Source: Bin75 sp965212135
Lineage (GTDB): Bacteria; Nitrospirota; Nitrospiria; Nitrospirales; UBA8639
NCBI GenBank assembly: GCA_965212135.1
Contig: OZ243044.1
Span: 1,736,001 to 1,800,000, forward strand
DNA length: 64,000 nucleotides
Direction of reading: 5' to 3'
Of the stretch, positions 50,402 through 58,414 are shown piece after piece. The first letter of the stretch is position 1. Each line of letters begins with the position of its first letter. The notes beneath the pieces were generated by a model. It did not search any database and was not told the DNA's origin. It saw nothing but the letters and a program-made list of their open reading frames with translations. A program made the position numbers and the translations under genes.

Positions 50402-51829
50402 TTAGTGCGGCAGATATAAGACCAACAGCTTTGGTTCCGTGAGTTCCTGGATCGCATATTTGACGCCTTCACGTCCCAGGCCGGAATCTTTCGTCCCGCC
50501 ATACGGCATGTGATCGGCTCGGAACGAGGGAATTTCGTTGGCCAGCACCGCCCCGACGTCCAGGCGATGATAGGCGCGGAAAATTGCATTGACGTTTTTT
50601 GTGAAAATGCCGGCCTGGAGTCCATAGGCTGAATCATTCACCATGGCAAAGGCCTGCTCAAGGCGCTGATACCGGGAAATGGCGATGACCGGGCCAAAGA
50701 CTTCTTCGCAAGAGATGCGCATGTCGTGCCGCACGTCGTCCAGGACGGTGGGACGCATCAACGACCCTTGACGAGTCCCCCCCGTCATGAGCCGGGCGCC
50801 GCGATCCACGGCCTCCCGGACAAGGGTCTCCACTCGGGCGGCCGCGCGTTCATCAATCAACGGACCGATAACCGTGTCCTCGTCGGCGGGGTTCCCGGTC
50901 GGGAGGGATTCAACGAGGGGGAGGAGCCGCTTGAGAAACGACGCATGCACCTCGTCATGAACGTACAGGCGTTGGACGGAAATGCAGGTCTGCCCCGAAT
51001 ACGCAAAACCGCCGGTGAGACAGCGTTGGGCGGCGTTGTCAAGATCGGCGTCGGGTTCAATGATGACCGCCGCGTTTCCGCCCAGCTCCAGCAGCACGCG
51101 TTTTTTCCCAGCCTGCGCTTTCAGACGCCAGCCGACGGCGGCGCTGCCCGTAAAGCTTAAGGCTTGAATTCTTGAATCGCGGACCATGGATTCCGCCAGG
51201 GAATTTTCACACGGCAGAATACTCAAGGTGCCTTTCGGAAGATCAAGTTCCTGGAAAATCTTCCCAAGTTGCAGCGCGGTGCATGGGGTTTGCGGTGCGG
51301 GCTTGAGCAGCATGGGATTGCCGGCGGCCAGGCAGGGCGCGACTTTATGCGCCACTAAATTCAGAGGAAAATTAAACGGCGTGATACAGAGAACCGGGCC
51401 AATCGGCACGCGTTGCGACATGCCCATGTAGTCTTCCATGCCGGGGCTGATGTCCATCGGAATGACTTCTCCCGGTATCCGTTTGGCCTCCTCGCACGCG
51501 AGCGAAAACGTTTGAATGGCCCGGTCCACTTCACGCCGGGCATCGGTGACGGGTTTGCCCGATTCCATGCAGATGGTCCGGGCAAACGCTTCTTTTTGTT
51601 CCTTCAGCCTGTCGGCGATATGCCGCAGGGCCGTGGCGCGGGTATGCGCGGAGGTGCGGGCGAGACCGGGAAAGGCCTGGAGGCTAAGGGCAATGGCCGC
51701 CTCGACGTCTTCCGGCCCGGCCAGACAGACGTCGGTAACCGGATTGCCGGTAAACGGGTTGGTCACGGATTGGCGCGCCGGTGTTTCACGCCATTCAGAG
51801 CCAAGCAGAAAAGGAGAAACGGGTTCCAC
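50402..51829 (-). CDS. NAD(P)-dependent aldehyde dehydrogenase
   Basis: 475 residues. The ALDH signatures are present: PFNFPLNLVAHKVAPCLAAG, LSFTGSAAVGWRLK, catalytic Glu in LLELGGNAAVI, catalytic Cys in FAYSGQTCISVQR, and SCEEVFGPVIAI. The substrate is not determined; a gamma-aminobutyraldehyde-, guanidinobutanal- or glyceraldehyde-3-phosphate-type role is possible. The GTG at 51829, eight bases after the DsbA-like stop, is preferred; the frame stays open to 51952 inside that gene. The neighbouring ArgDC hints at polyamine breakdown. Confidence 0.85.
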   Translation of the reverse strand: MEPVSPFLLGSEWRETPARQSVTNPFTGNPVTDVCLAGPEDVEAAIALSLQAFPGLARTSAHTRATALRHIADRLKEQKEAFARTICMESGKPVTDARREVDRAIQTFSLACEEAKRIPGEVIPMDISPGMEDYMGMSQRVPIGPVLCITPFNFPLNLVAHKVAPCLAAGNPMLLKPAPQTPCTALQLGKIFQELDLPKGTLSILPCENSLAESMVRDSRIQALSFTGSAAVGWRLKAQAGKKRVLLELGGNAAVIIEPDADLDNAAQRCLTGGFAYSGQTCISVQRLYVHDEVHASFLKRLLPLVESLPTGNPADEDTVIGPLIDERAAARVETLVREAVDRGARLMTGGTRQGSLMRPTVLDDVRHDMRISCEEVFGPVIAISRYQRLEQAFAMVNDSAYGLQAGIFTKNVNAIFRAYHRLDVGAVLANEIPSFRADHMPYGGTKDSGLGREGVKYAIQELTEPKLLVLYLPH

Positions 51830-51836
51830 GGATGCG

Positions 51837-52607
51837 TCAGGTCGGAGGCGATTCCGCCGGGACAGACGCCGCCGCTTGCGTCCGGCCGGGCGGGTTGCCG
51901 GCGTCGGTGGAAGAGCGTTGGGGGGCGGACGCGATCTTGAGCAACTTGTCAATCTCTTCCTTAAAGGTTTCGTAGGGAAATGCGCCGGGAATGATGACGG
52001 CTTCCTGCGGGTTCTTCGTCACAGACAACACAAAACCCGGCGTGCCTCGAAGCCCGAGTTTGCCCGCCTCAATTACGTCGGCAAAAATGTCTTTGGTGTA
52101 GCGGGACTCTTCAAAACATGCGACAAAGCGCTGGATATTGATCGGAAGCTCTTCCGCCTGTTGCCGCAGTTGTGCGGGCGAAAATTTGCTTTGGCCTGAA
52201 AATAAACGGTCGTGCATCGCCCAGTACTGCCCCTGTTCGCCCGCGCATCGTGCCGCCAGGGCGGTGTCCACGCCCGCCCCGATGGAAGCCCTCGGGAAAT
52301 CGCGGTACACCAGGCGCAGTTTCCCCGTTTGCACGTATTCGGAAAACAGCATCGGCCAGGTTTCCTGAAAAAACTTTTCGCAATATCCGCACGTAAAATC
52401 CGAATATTCCAAAAGGGTCAGCGGAGCCTGACGATTGCCCCGAACCCGGTCATCTTCTTCAGTCAACGGAGCGGGGACCTGGGCGCCGGCGGAAAACGCG
52501 AATCCCAGGATCACCAGCGCAATCGCCAGCCTTCCCGCACCGTGCCGCCAAGGCGGTGTTGAAGGCCTGATACAGGTTCGCGGCCCTGACGTTGGAACGG
52601 TATTCAT
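51837..52607 (-). CDS. DsbA-family periplasmic thiol oxidoreductase
   Basis: 256 residues. A basic N-terminus and hydrophobic segment (LAIALVILGFAFSAGAQ) form a signal peptide or anchor. The thioredoxin-4 domain follows: LLEYSDFTCGYCEKFFQ has the CxxC site CGYC, LRLVYRDFPRASIG, LGLRGTPGFVLSV contains the cis-Pro. About 25 Pro/Ala/Ser-rich residues end the protein. It probably forms or isomerises disulfides in the periplasm. AAGGA upstream supports the ATG at 52607. Confidence 0.88.
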   Translation of the reverse strand: MNTVPTSGPRTCIRPSTPPWRHGAGRLAIALVILGFAFSAGAQVPAPLTEEDDRVRGNRQAPLTLLEYSDFTCGYCEKFFQETWPMLFSEYVQTGKLRLVYRDFPRASIGAGVDTALAARCAGEQGQYWAMHDRLFSGQSKFSPAQLRQQAEELPINIQRFVACFEESRYTKDIFADVIEAGKLGLRGTPGFVLSVTKNPQEAVIIPGAFPYETFKEEIDKLLKIASAPQRSSTDAGNPPGRTQAAASVPAESPPT

Positions 52608-52662
52608 CGTTGATCCTTTTTCATATGACGATAGAGTGTGGGTGACGGCAGCCATCTGTCAA

Positions 52663-53778
52663 CTATTCCGTTGCGGCTTTGGCGTCGCCGGCTTGAAAGG
52701 GCGGCCCTTCAAGCAGGGCCATCATCAAAAGCGGCCATACCACCGTCGCGTCGCTCAACACTTCCGAGAATCGCCCGCCTTCTTCGGGGGGAACAAATTT
52801 TCCCCACGACACGCCTTCCTGATACGTGCATCCGCTCAAGCCCCCCCAATAATCAGGCTCCGGACAAATGCGGACGCCATACTGGAATCGCGGCGGTTTG
52901 ATGGTCGTCCCGACCCGCAGATTCAAAATTTCGATGTACGGCGGAACCTGTTGCGCCCAATTACGAGGGACGCCGCCGCCAATGGTAAAGATCCCCAGCC
53001 GTTTGGCGCCCAGGATGTTGTGTGTATAACTGTTGAGATCAAGAAAGGGATTAAACGCGGGGAGATGTTGCTGCAAGCCCGCCCACGTCGCCTGGTCGTC
53101 ACCCGGTTCGGGCGCGCCGCCGGCTTGAGTCGGCCTTTGGGATTTCATGGACCAGATGGAAGTATCAAGGCCCAGTTCGGAATCCGTAAAGGCGGGAATG
53201 TACACCGGGACCTGTTTCAGGAACGCGCTTTTGAGGATGCCGGGGCCGGGATACTGTTCGGCCAGTGTCCGCCCGAGTTCCCGAGTCAGAATTTCCGACG
53301 AAAGCGGTTCGGCGGGATCAAGGCGGTTCAGGGTTGTCGCGGCCGCCTGCTCGACGTGATTCAGATTCAATTCCATTTCGAGCGTGTCATAGACCCGGTT
53401 ATACCCTTTTTCAAAGAGGTCGGCGTCCTTCATGGACGGGTCATATTTATAATGGGTTTGCCCCACGGCCTCGCTCATGCCATGGGCGACCAGCGCGCCG
53501 GTGGAGACCACGGCCTGCACCATCCCCCGGTCAATCATGGTGCAGATGATTTTTCCCATTTTGGCGATGGTCATGGCGCCGGACAGCGTCATCACCACAA
53601 AACAGCCGGGGTCCTCAATCATGGCCTTGAGCACCTCAAAGGCTTCCCCGAGCCGCCGGCCCCCAAACGCGGTTTTTTTCATCGCGATCAGCAGATCGGA
53701 GAAAGAATGTACGCGCGCCGGATCAAGCGCTTCCAGCGCCTCAAGTCCGTCGTGCGCCCCGTCATGAAACGTTCGCAT
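52663..53778 (-). CDS. Deoxyhypusine-synthase-like protein (polyamine aminobutyl transfer)
   Basis: 371 residues. The NAD-binding core MTLSGAMTIAKMGKIICTMI, VSTGALVAHGMSEAVG, IFTIGGGVPRNWAQQ and SWGKFVPPEE identify the deoxyhypusine synthase family; the lysine of SWGK, which carries the aminobutyl intermediate, is present. Bacteria lack eIF5A, and characterised relatives make homospermidine by transferring aminobutyl from spermidine to putrescine. It leads a same-strand group ending in pyruvoyl arginine decarboxylase. Which acceptor is used remains open. Confidence 0.88.
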   Translation of the reverse strand: MRTFHDGAHDGLEALEALDPARVHSFSDLLIAMKKTAFGGRRLGEAFEVLKAMIEDPGCFVVMTLSGAMTIAKMGKIICTMIDRGMVQAVVSTGALVAHGMSEAVGQTHYKYDPSMKDADLFEKGYNRVYDTLEMELNLNHVEQAAATTLNRLDPAEPLSSEILTRELGRTLAEQYPGPGILKSAFLKQVPVYIPAFTDSELGLDTSIWSMKSQRPTQAGGAPEPGDDQATWAGLQQHLPAFNPFLDLNSYTHNILGAKRLGIFTIGGGVPRNWAQQVPPYIEILNLRVGTTIKPPRFQYGVRICPEPDYWGGLSGCTYQEGVSWGKFVPPEEGGRFSEVLSDATVVWPLLMMALLEGPPFQAGDAKAATE

Positions 53779-53884
53779 CGTTCAGGTTTCCGCGTTCGGT
53801 GTGGCTATGCGGTCGGCGGCGGCATTGTAAAAAAACGATTTCATCATACGGTGTTGACCGGTCACTGTGGCAGGCAGGCAGTGG

Positions 53885-53962
53885 TGGTGATCCCAACGGG
53901 ATTCGAACCCGTGTCTGCACCTTGAGAGGGTGCCGTCCTGGGCCAGGCTAGACGATGGGACC
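53885..53962 (-). tRNA. tRNA-Glu (CTC anticodon), CCA encoded
   Basis: On the minus strand the sequence folds as a standard cloverleaf: acceptor GGTCCCA paired with TGGGATC (one G-T), D-arm with GTCTAG, anticodon stem GCACC/GGTGC with loop CTCTCAA (anticodon CTC, reading GAG), and T-arm ACGGG-TTCGAAT-CCCGT. The discriminator is A and CCA is encoded (positions 53887-53885). Confidence 0.95.
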
Positions 53963-54071
53963 GGCCTGTCGTAAAACCGAAAAACTCTATCATTCCCGAC
54001 CGGGATGCGCAATCAGCGGCGTGCTCGCAAGAGGGATTATCTGTCTGCCTGGCACCTCACAACCCCGGACC

Positions 54072-54205
54072 GTCATACCCGCGAAGGCGGGTATCCAGTT
54101 CAATACCTGTCCGGCGGAGCCGGCCACCTTGAATCGTGTCAGCAATAATTTCAGCGGCGGACGCCGCGGAATTTGCTACTGGATTCCCGCCTTCGCGGGA
54201 ATGAC
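54072..54205. repeat. MITE-like element with 27-bp terminal inverted repeats
   Basis: The left end (54072-54098) begins GTCATACCCGCGAAGGCGGG and the right end (54179-54205) is its inverse complement with two mismatches (CCCGCCTTCGCGGGAATGAC at the outer side). Each arm is itself a GC-rich palindrome. The 80-bp core has no gene. Such GTCAT-CCCGCG palindromes are dispersed in many bacterial genomes; this is the only copy in the window. It lies between tRNA-Glu and rpiA. Confidence 0.75.
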
Positions 54206-54256
54206 AATCATCGCAAGAGGGTGACGGGGCCTGCTCCGTTCGCGGGCTTGCGGCAA

Positions 54257-54976
54257 TCAGGGGGTGGAGGAAGAGGCGCGATGTTTGATCTGGACGCCGT
54301 CCGGCGACCCGATGATGACCGTCGAAATCCGGTTCGCAAAAATCCCGTTTTCCACGACCCCCGGTATCTGATTCAGCCGCGCTTCAAGTTGAACGGGATC
54401 GTCAATCGCCTCCACCGGAAGATCAAGGATATAATTGCCGCCGTCGGTCTGAAACACCGCCCCCTGTGTGTGCCGGATGGTCGGTGCGCCGCCAAAGTCC
54501 CGCAGGAGCCTGGCGGAATTGGGCCATCCAAACGGCGTGACTTCAACGGGAACCGGCATGGGCTTGCCCAGCGCCGGAACGCATTTGGTGTGATCAACCA
54601 AGGCGATGAACGCGCGCGCGGAGGCGGCCACGATTTTTTCCCGCAGCAAAGCTCCCCCGCCGCCCTTGATCGCGTGCAGACCGGGATCAACCTGGTCGGC
54701 TCCGTCCACGGCCACGTCCAACGCCCATTCCTCGTTCTCCGGGAGAAGCGGAATCCCCAATTGCCCGGCCAGTGCCGCCGTTTCCCCGGACGTCGGGACG
54801 CCGTGCACGCGGAGTCCGTCTTTCACGCGCCTGCCGAGAGCCAGCAGAAAATAGTACACGGTGGAGCCGGTCCCCAGCCCCACGCGCGCGCCGTCATGGA
54901 TGGAGGCGACGGCGGCCTCGCCCGCCGCGCGTTTGCCGGCCTCCCTGGGATCGTCGGAATGTGCGGAACGCGGCAT
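54257..54976 (-). CDS. rpiA: Ribose-5-phosphate isomerase A
   Basis: Interconverts ribulose 5-phosphate and ribose 5-phosphate in the pentose phosphate pathway. 239 residues. GLGTGSTVYYFLLALG (phosphate loop), VPTSGETAALAGQLGIPL, DVAVDGADQVDPGLHAIKGG, GALLREKIVA and KPMPVPVEVTPFGW are family motifs. The start at 54976 lies eight bases after the glk stop; the frame extends to 55024 within glk. It forms a unit with glk. Confidence 0.93.
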   Translation of the reverse strand: MPRSAHSDDPREAGKRAAGEAAVASIHDGARVGLGTGSTVYYFLLALGRRVKDGLRVHGVPTSGETAALAGQLGIPLLPENEEWALDVAVDGADQVDPGLHAIKGGGGALLREKIVAASARAFIALVDHTKCVPALGKPMPVPVEVTPFGWPNSARLLRDFGGAPTIRHTQGAVFQTDGGNYILDLPVEAIDDPVQLEARLNQIPGVVENGIFANRISTVIIGSPDGVQIKHRASSSTP

Positions 54977-54983
54977 GGACGGC

Positions 54984-56039
54984 TTACGACGCGCCCTTGC
55001 TCGCGGCCACGGAAGCCGCGCCAAGCAGGGCGGTTTTGTCGTTCAGGATAACGGAGACCGGAATGGACGCGAGCAACCGTTTGAACCGGCCTTTGGCGAT
55101 AAACATTTGCGTAAAGCGCGGGTCGCGAAGTCTGGCGATAATTTTCGGCGGAATGCCGCCGCCGAGATACACGCCCCCCCGTGCCAATGACTTCAGAGCG
55201 CAATTCCCGGCCTCTCCGGCCAGAATGGACACGAAGATATCCAGCGCCTGTGTGCAAATATCCGGCTTGCCGGCAAGGCCGGCTTCCGTGATCAGGGCCG
55301 CCGGATCTCCGGTGGGCAGGCGTTCGGCAAACCAGGTCGGCTCATTTCTTTTGGTGTCGCGGAGAAATTGATAGATGGCATGAAGCCCCTCTCCCGACAA
55401 CACCCGGTCAAAACTCACGTGCAGAAAATTTGTGCGCAGATACCGCAGCAGCTCGATTTCAAGGTCGGTCGTCGGCGCAAAGCTGGCATGGCCGCCTTCC
55501 GAAGGCACGGCATGATACCGCTCCCCGTCCCAGTAAAGCAGGGCTTCCCCCAATCCGGTGCCCGGCGCGAGAAGAACCTTCATGCCTTCTTGCGGCCGTT
55601 CGCCCTGGATCATTTCTATTTCCTCCGGCTCAAGCACCAGCACGCCGTAGGCCGTGGCCTCTACGTCGTTGAGCAACTGAACGCAGGAGGTATTCAAGGT
55701 GTCCGTCAGGGTGTGCCCGTCAATGACCCACGGCAGTTTGGTCACGCGGCACCGGTTGTCAACGATAGGCCCGGCCACGCCGAAACAAGCCGCGCGCAAG
55801 GGCATGGAAGGGGAAATCCCGGCTTGTCGTTCATCCGCCGCTTCGTCGTTGTCGGATGATGCTTCCTTCCCGTCGTCGGCGGGAGCGGGAGCCTGTAAAA
55901 ATTCTTCCAGGATGGCTTCCAGCGAATCAAAGTCCGCGTTCCAGAACTTCTCCTCACGAACAGGTTCCACGCGCGTCTCGTGCCAGTCAAACAATCCAAG
56001 ATAGGTTTTGGTTCCGCCAATGTCTCCGGCTAAAATCAT
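54984..56039 (-). CDS. glk: Glucokinase
   Basis: An ATP-dependent hexokinase of the Glk (PF02685) type, 351 residues. MILAGDIGGTKTYLGLFDW is the first phosphate motif, ACFGVAGPIVDNRCRVTKLP, LLNDVEATAYGVL, LLAPGTGLGEALLYWDG, VPSEGGHASFAPTTD and GGVYLGGGIPPKII follow. A 25-residue acidic insertion lies at 50-75. AAAGGAACAGC upstream supports the start. rpiA follows after seven bases. Confidence 0.93.
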   Translation of the reverse strand: MILAGDIGGTKTYLGLFDWHETRVEPVREEKFWNADFDSLEAILEEFLQAPAPADDGKEASSDNDEAADERQAGISPSMPLRAACFGVAGPIVDNRCRVTKLPWVIDGHTLTDTLNTSCVQLLNDVEATAYGVLVLEPEEIEMIQGERPQEGMKVLLAPGTGLGEALLYWDGERYHAVPSEGGHASFAPTTDLEIELLRYLRTNFLHVSFDRVLSGEGLHAIYQFLRDTKRNEPTWFAERLPTGDPAALITEAGLAGKPDICTQALDIFVSILAGEAGNCALKSLARGGVYLGGGIPPKIIARLRDPRFTQMFIAKGRFKRLLASIPVSVILNDKTALLGAASVAASKGAS

Positions 56040-56132
56040 GCTGTTCCTTTCACCGCGATTCGGTTGTAACGTTTCGAAGTCGGCTGACGCTTGATGGATG
56101 AGTCAAAAAAGTCTGCCGTCTTGTGGCGAGTC

Positions 56133-56270
56133 TTAGAGCTTCCTTAAAATTTCCTCACCCAGCATATCCACAATTTTCAGTGCCACCGTTGCGCCGTCTC
56201 GCGGGAGAGTCAGTTCGTACTCGCCTTTGACAAAACTGAATCTATCCCGTGTCTGTATTGCGTCAACGGT
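56133..56270 (-). pseudogene. C-terminal gene remnant, possibly of a DNA methyltransferase
   Basis: An open stretch of about 45 codons ending TAA at 56135-56133 reads RDRFSFVKGEYELTLPRDG and then VALKIVDMLGEEILRKL. There is no start codon and no ribosome-binding site, and it overlaps the end of the nuclease gene in another frame. The strand pattern resembles the C-terminal tail of some site-specific DNA methyltransferases, but this is recall without alignment. It is best seen as debris of a longer gene. Confidence 0.35.
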
Positions 56271-56721
56271 TTTCTAATGTTGCCGGTATTTTCTTACCTT
56301 CCTTGAACCATTGCAATATAGGTTCCTCACATGAATCGGATAATTTTAGAAATAATCCTAGCTGATATTTGAGTTCTCCATTTTGTGATGTAAATTTCTT
56401 TAATCTTTTTATGTCGTGGCCATCATCGTTGGTAATTTTCATTTCAATTACAAGGATATTCTCATTGCTATTTCTTCTGTGGATTATGATATCAGGAAGA
56501 ACATTATTTCCCTCTACTTTTTTAATATCGGAGCCTTTTCGATTATATTCACAATCAACATGCAAGTCTTGAAATTTTGTTTGCAAGTATTCGGCCAGTT
56601 TATGGGATATGGCTCTTTCATGGGCCTGGTTCTCCAGTAGCAATAGATCTTTTTTGAGAAGAATGCCGATGCAGATCTCCACGTATCTCTGTATTTCAGG
56701 ATCTGAATACTTGTAGATCAT
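56263..56721 (-). CDS. Predicted PD-(D/E)XK nuclease-like protein
   Basis: 152 residues, clearly more AT-rich than aroK and glk. NVLPDIIIHRRNSNENILVI followed by EMKITNDD gives the D-x(n)-E-x-K core of the PD-(D/E)XK fold, with a preceding helix holding HERAISHKLAEYL. This suggests a small restriction- or repair-type endonuclease. Its ATG overlaps the aroK stop by four bases (ATGA), so it uses aroK translation. An older gene remnant lies directly downstream. Family name not known. Confidence 0.65.
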   Translation of the reverse strand: MIYKYSDPEIQRYVEICIGILLKKDLLLLENQAHERAISHKLAEYLQTKFQDLHVDCEYNRKGSDIKKVEGNNVLPDIIIHRRNSNENILVIEMKITNDDGHDIKRLKKFTSQNGELKYQLGLFLKLSDSCEEPILQWFKEGKKIPATLENR

Positions 56722-57248
56722 GACTTTCCCTTTGCCGTCGACTGTTCCTTAAAAATCCCCACAATCCGATCAGCAACGTCCTCCGGCACCAGTTCATCCG
56801 TCGCAATGGTGTGATCGGCGGCGGCTTGGTATTTCGGGGTGCGGTCGGTCAGGACGTCTTGAATTTCTTCAAGGAACGTCTTGCCGGCGGTGAGTGGCGG
56901 GCGTTGGGTGTCGTCCGCGATTCGCCGGGTAATCGTTTCAACCGTGGCGGTCAGCCAGAACACCAGGCTGTCGGGCTTGAAGGCGGCGATGTTTTCCGGC
57001 TTGAGAATAATTCCCCCGCCTGTGTCAATGACCAGACGATCCTGTTCTTTGAGCGCGACGCAGGCCGCCGTTTCCAGATTGCGAAAGTGTTCCCAGCCGT
57101 CATGGGCGACAATGTCCGGGATGGGGCGTTGTGCCTGTTCAATGATTTGCACGTCCGTGGAAACCGCCCGCCATCCCAGCCGCGCCGCGAGCAAGGCCGC
57201 GACCGTGCTTTTTCCGGTTCCCCGATACCCGATGAGGACAAGGTTCAT
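56718..57248 (-). CDS. aroK: Shikimate kinase
   Basis: Phosphorylates shikimate in aromatic amino acid synthesis. 176 residues. MNLVLIGYRGTGKSTVAALL is the P-loop, STDVQIIEQ the substrate Asp region, VIDTGGGIILKPEN the Gly-rich shikimate loop, and the lid TQRPPLTAG carries the essential Arg. The ATG overlaps the aroE stop (ATGA). It is followed by the AT-rich nuclease gene with the same kind of overlap. Confidence 0.95.
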   Translation of the reverse strand: MNLVLIGYRGTGKSTVAALLAARLGWRAVSTDVQIIEQAQRPIPDIVAHDGWEHFRNLETAACVALKEQDRLVIDTGGGIILKPENIAAFKPDSLVFWLTATVETITRRIADDTQRPPLTAGKTFLEEIQDVLTDRTPKYQAAADHTIATDELVPEDVADRIVGIFKEQSTAKGKS

Positions 57249-58099
57249 GAAAACCGGGACTCCGCAATCCGGCGCATGACGGGGAGGGGCGCGGGCCGGC
57301 CCGTCCATAATTCAAATTGCGCGGCGGCCTGATGCAGGAACATTTCTATGCCTCGGATGGTTCGGCATCCGGCCTGCCGGGCTTCCTTGAGCAGGCGGGT
57401 GTCCAGGGGGTTGTACACGATATCCATGACCGTCAAGTTCGGGTTCAACAGGTGTGCGGGCACACAGGTCGTCGCGGTATGGGGGTCCATCCCGACGGGG
57501 GTGCAGTGGATCATAAGCTGTGAGTGGCCCAGGGCCGTCTCCAGGGTGTCCGCGTTGAGCGGGCGCTCCGTGACGGGGATGGTGGCGCGCGCGCGAAGGT
57601 CTTTAGCCAGGTTTTGGCGTTCCTCGTTTTCTATCGCAAGGATGGTGAGCGCGGCGATGGGGGTGTGCAGGGCCAGCCCGAACGCCATGGCCCGTGCGGC
57701 TCCTCCGGACCCAAGGATGACGACCCGCTGCTCCGCGAGTTGCATGTCGGCCTGCTGCAACGCCCGCAGGGCGCCGGAGGCGTCCGTGTTGTAGCCGGCC
57801 AGGGTATGGTTCGATTTCACGATGGTGTTGACGGCGCCAATGTGTTGAGCCGCGGGGTCAATCGTATCAAGATGCGCCATGACCGACACTTTATGCGGAA
57901 TCGTGACGCTGAATCCTCGAAGGTTGCCCAGGGCGCGTATCCCTTGCACGGCACGGGCCGCGTCTTCCACCGGAAAGGCCAGGTACACATAGTTCAGTCC
58001 CAGGTGACGGAACGCGGCATTATGAATGGCCGGAGACAGCGAATGTTTCACCGGATGGCCGAGGACGCCGCACAATTGCGTGTCGGTGTTGATGTCCAT
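57245..58099 (-). CDS. aroE: Shikimate dehydrogenase
   Basis: NADPH-dependent reduction of 3-dehydroshikimate. 284 residues from the ATG at 58099. CGVLGHPVKHSLSPAIHNAA, FSVTIPHKVSVMAHLD (catalytic Lys), GAVNTIVK, GYNTDASGALRAL (Asp), ILGSGGAARAMAFGLA and CTPVGMDPH are diagnostic. An upstream frame to 58321 has no homology. It precedes aroK with a four-base overlap. Confidence 0.95.
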   Translation of the reverse strand: MDINTDTQLCGVLGHPVKHSLSPAIHNAAFRHLGLNYVYLAFPVEDAARAVQGIRALGNLRGFSVTIPHKVSVMAHLDTIDPAAQHIGAVNTIVKSNHTLAGYNTDASGALRALQQADMQLAEQRVVILGSGGAARAMAFGLALHTPIAALTILAIENEERQNLAKDLRARATIPVTERPLNADTLETALGHSQLMIHCTPVGMDPHTATTCVPAHLLNPNLTVMDIVYNPLDTRLLKEARQAGCRTIRGIEMFLHQAAAQFELWTGRPAPLPVMRRIAESRFS

Positions 58100-58405
58100 G
58101 AATGTTCCCGTGTCTGCCAACAGCGTCAAGAGATAAAGGATAGCAAAGGATGACGAGGATGGGAAAGGGGCCGTCAGGATCATCCGGGGATGTCGAAATT
58201 CACGCGCAAATTCTGGAAGCAGGCATGCGCCGGTCGGACAATCCGCGAGGCTTTCCTTGAGCAAGGCGCCAGTGTGCGCCGACGGGGAAGGCGGGACAAG
58301 TTTCCGGAATCGCCCTCGCAAGAGGAAGCCACCATCCGGCCGTATGATTGTTGGCGCGCGCGCGGTTCAGTACAATAACGGCGACCGCGCGACCTTTGGC
58401 ACAGG
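58100..58405. other. Divergent intergenic region aroE-uvrC with possible uvrC promoter
   Basis: About 306 bp without a supported gene. TACAAT at 58371-58376 is preceded at 17 bases by TTGTTG (58348-58353), a plausible uvrC promoter. A 62-codon open frame (58190-58378) exists but has no convincing ribosome-binding site and reads as chance. Confidence 0.4.
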
Positions 58406-58414
58406 ATGATTCGG

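Noticed and set aside
58190..58378. 62-codon open frame between aroE and uvrC.
   Set aside because: No ribosome-binding site, arginine-rich GC-driven composition, and it covers the probable uvrC promoter.
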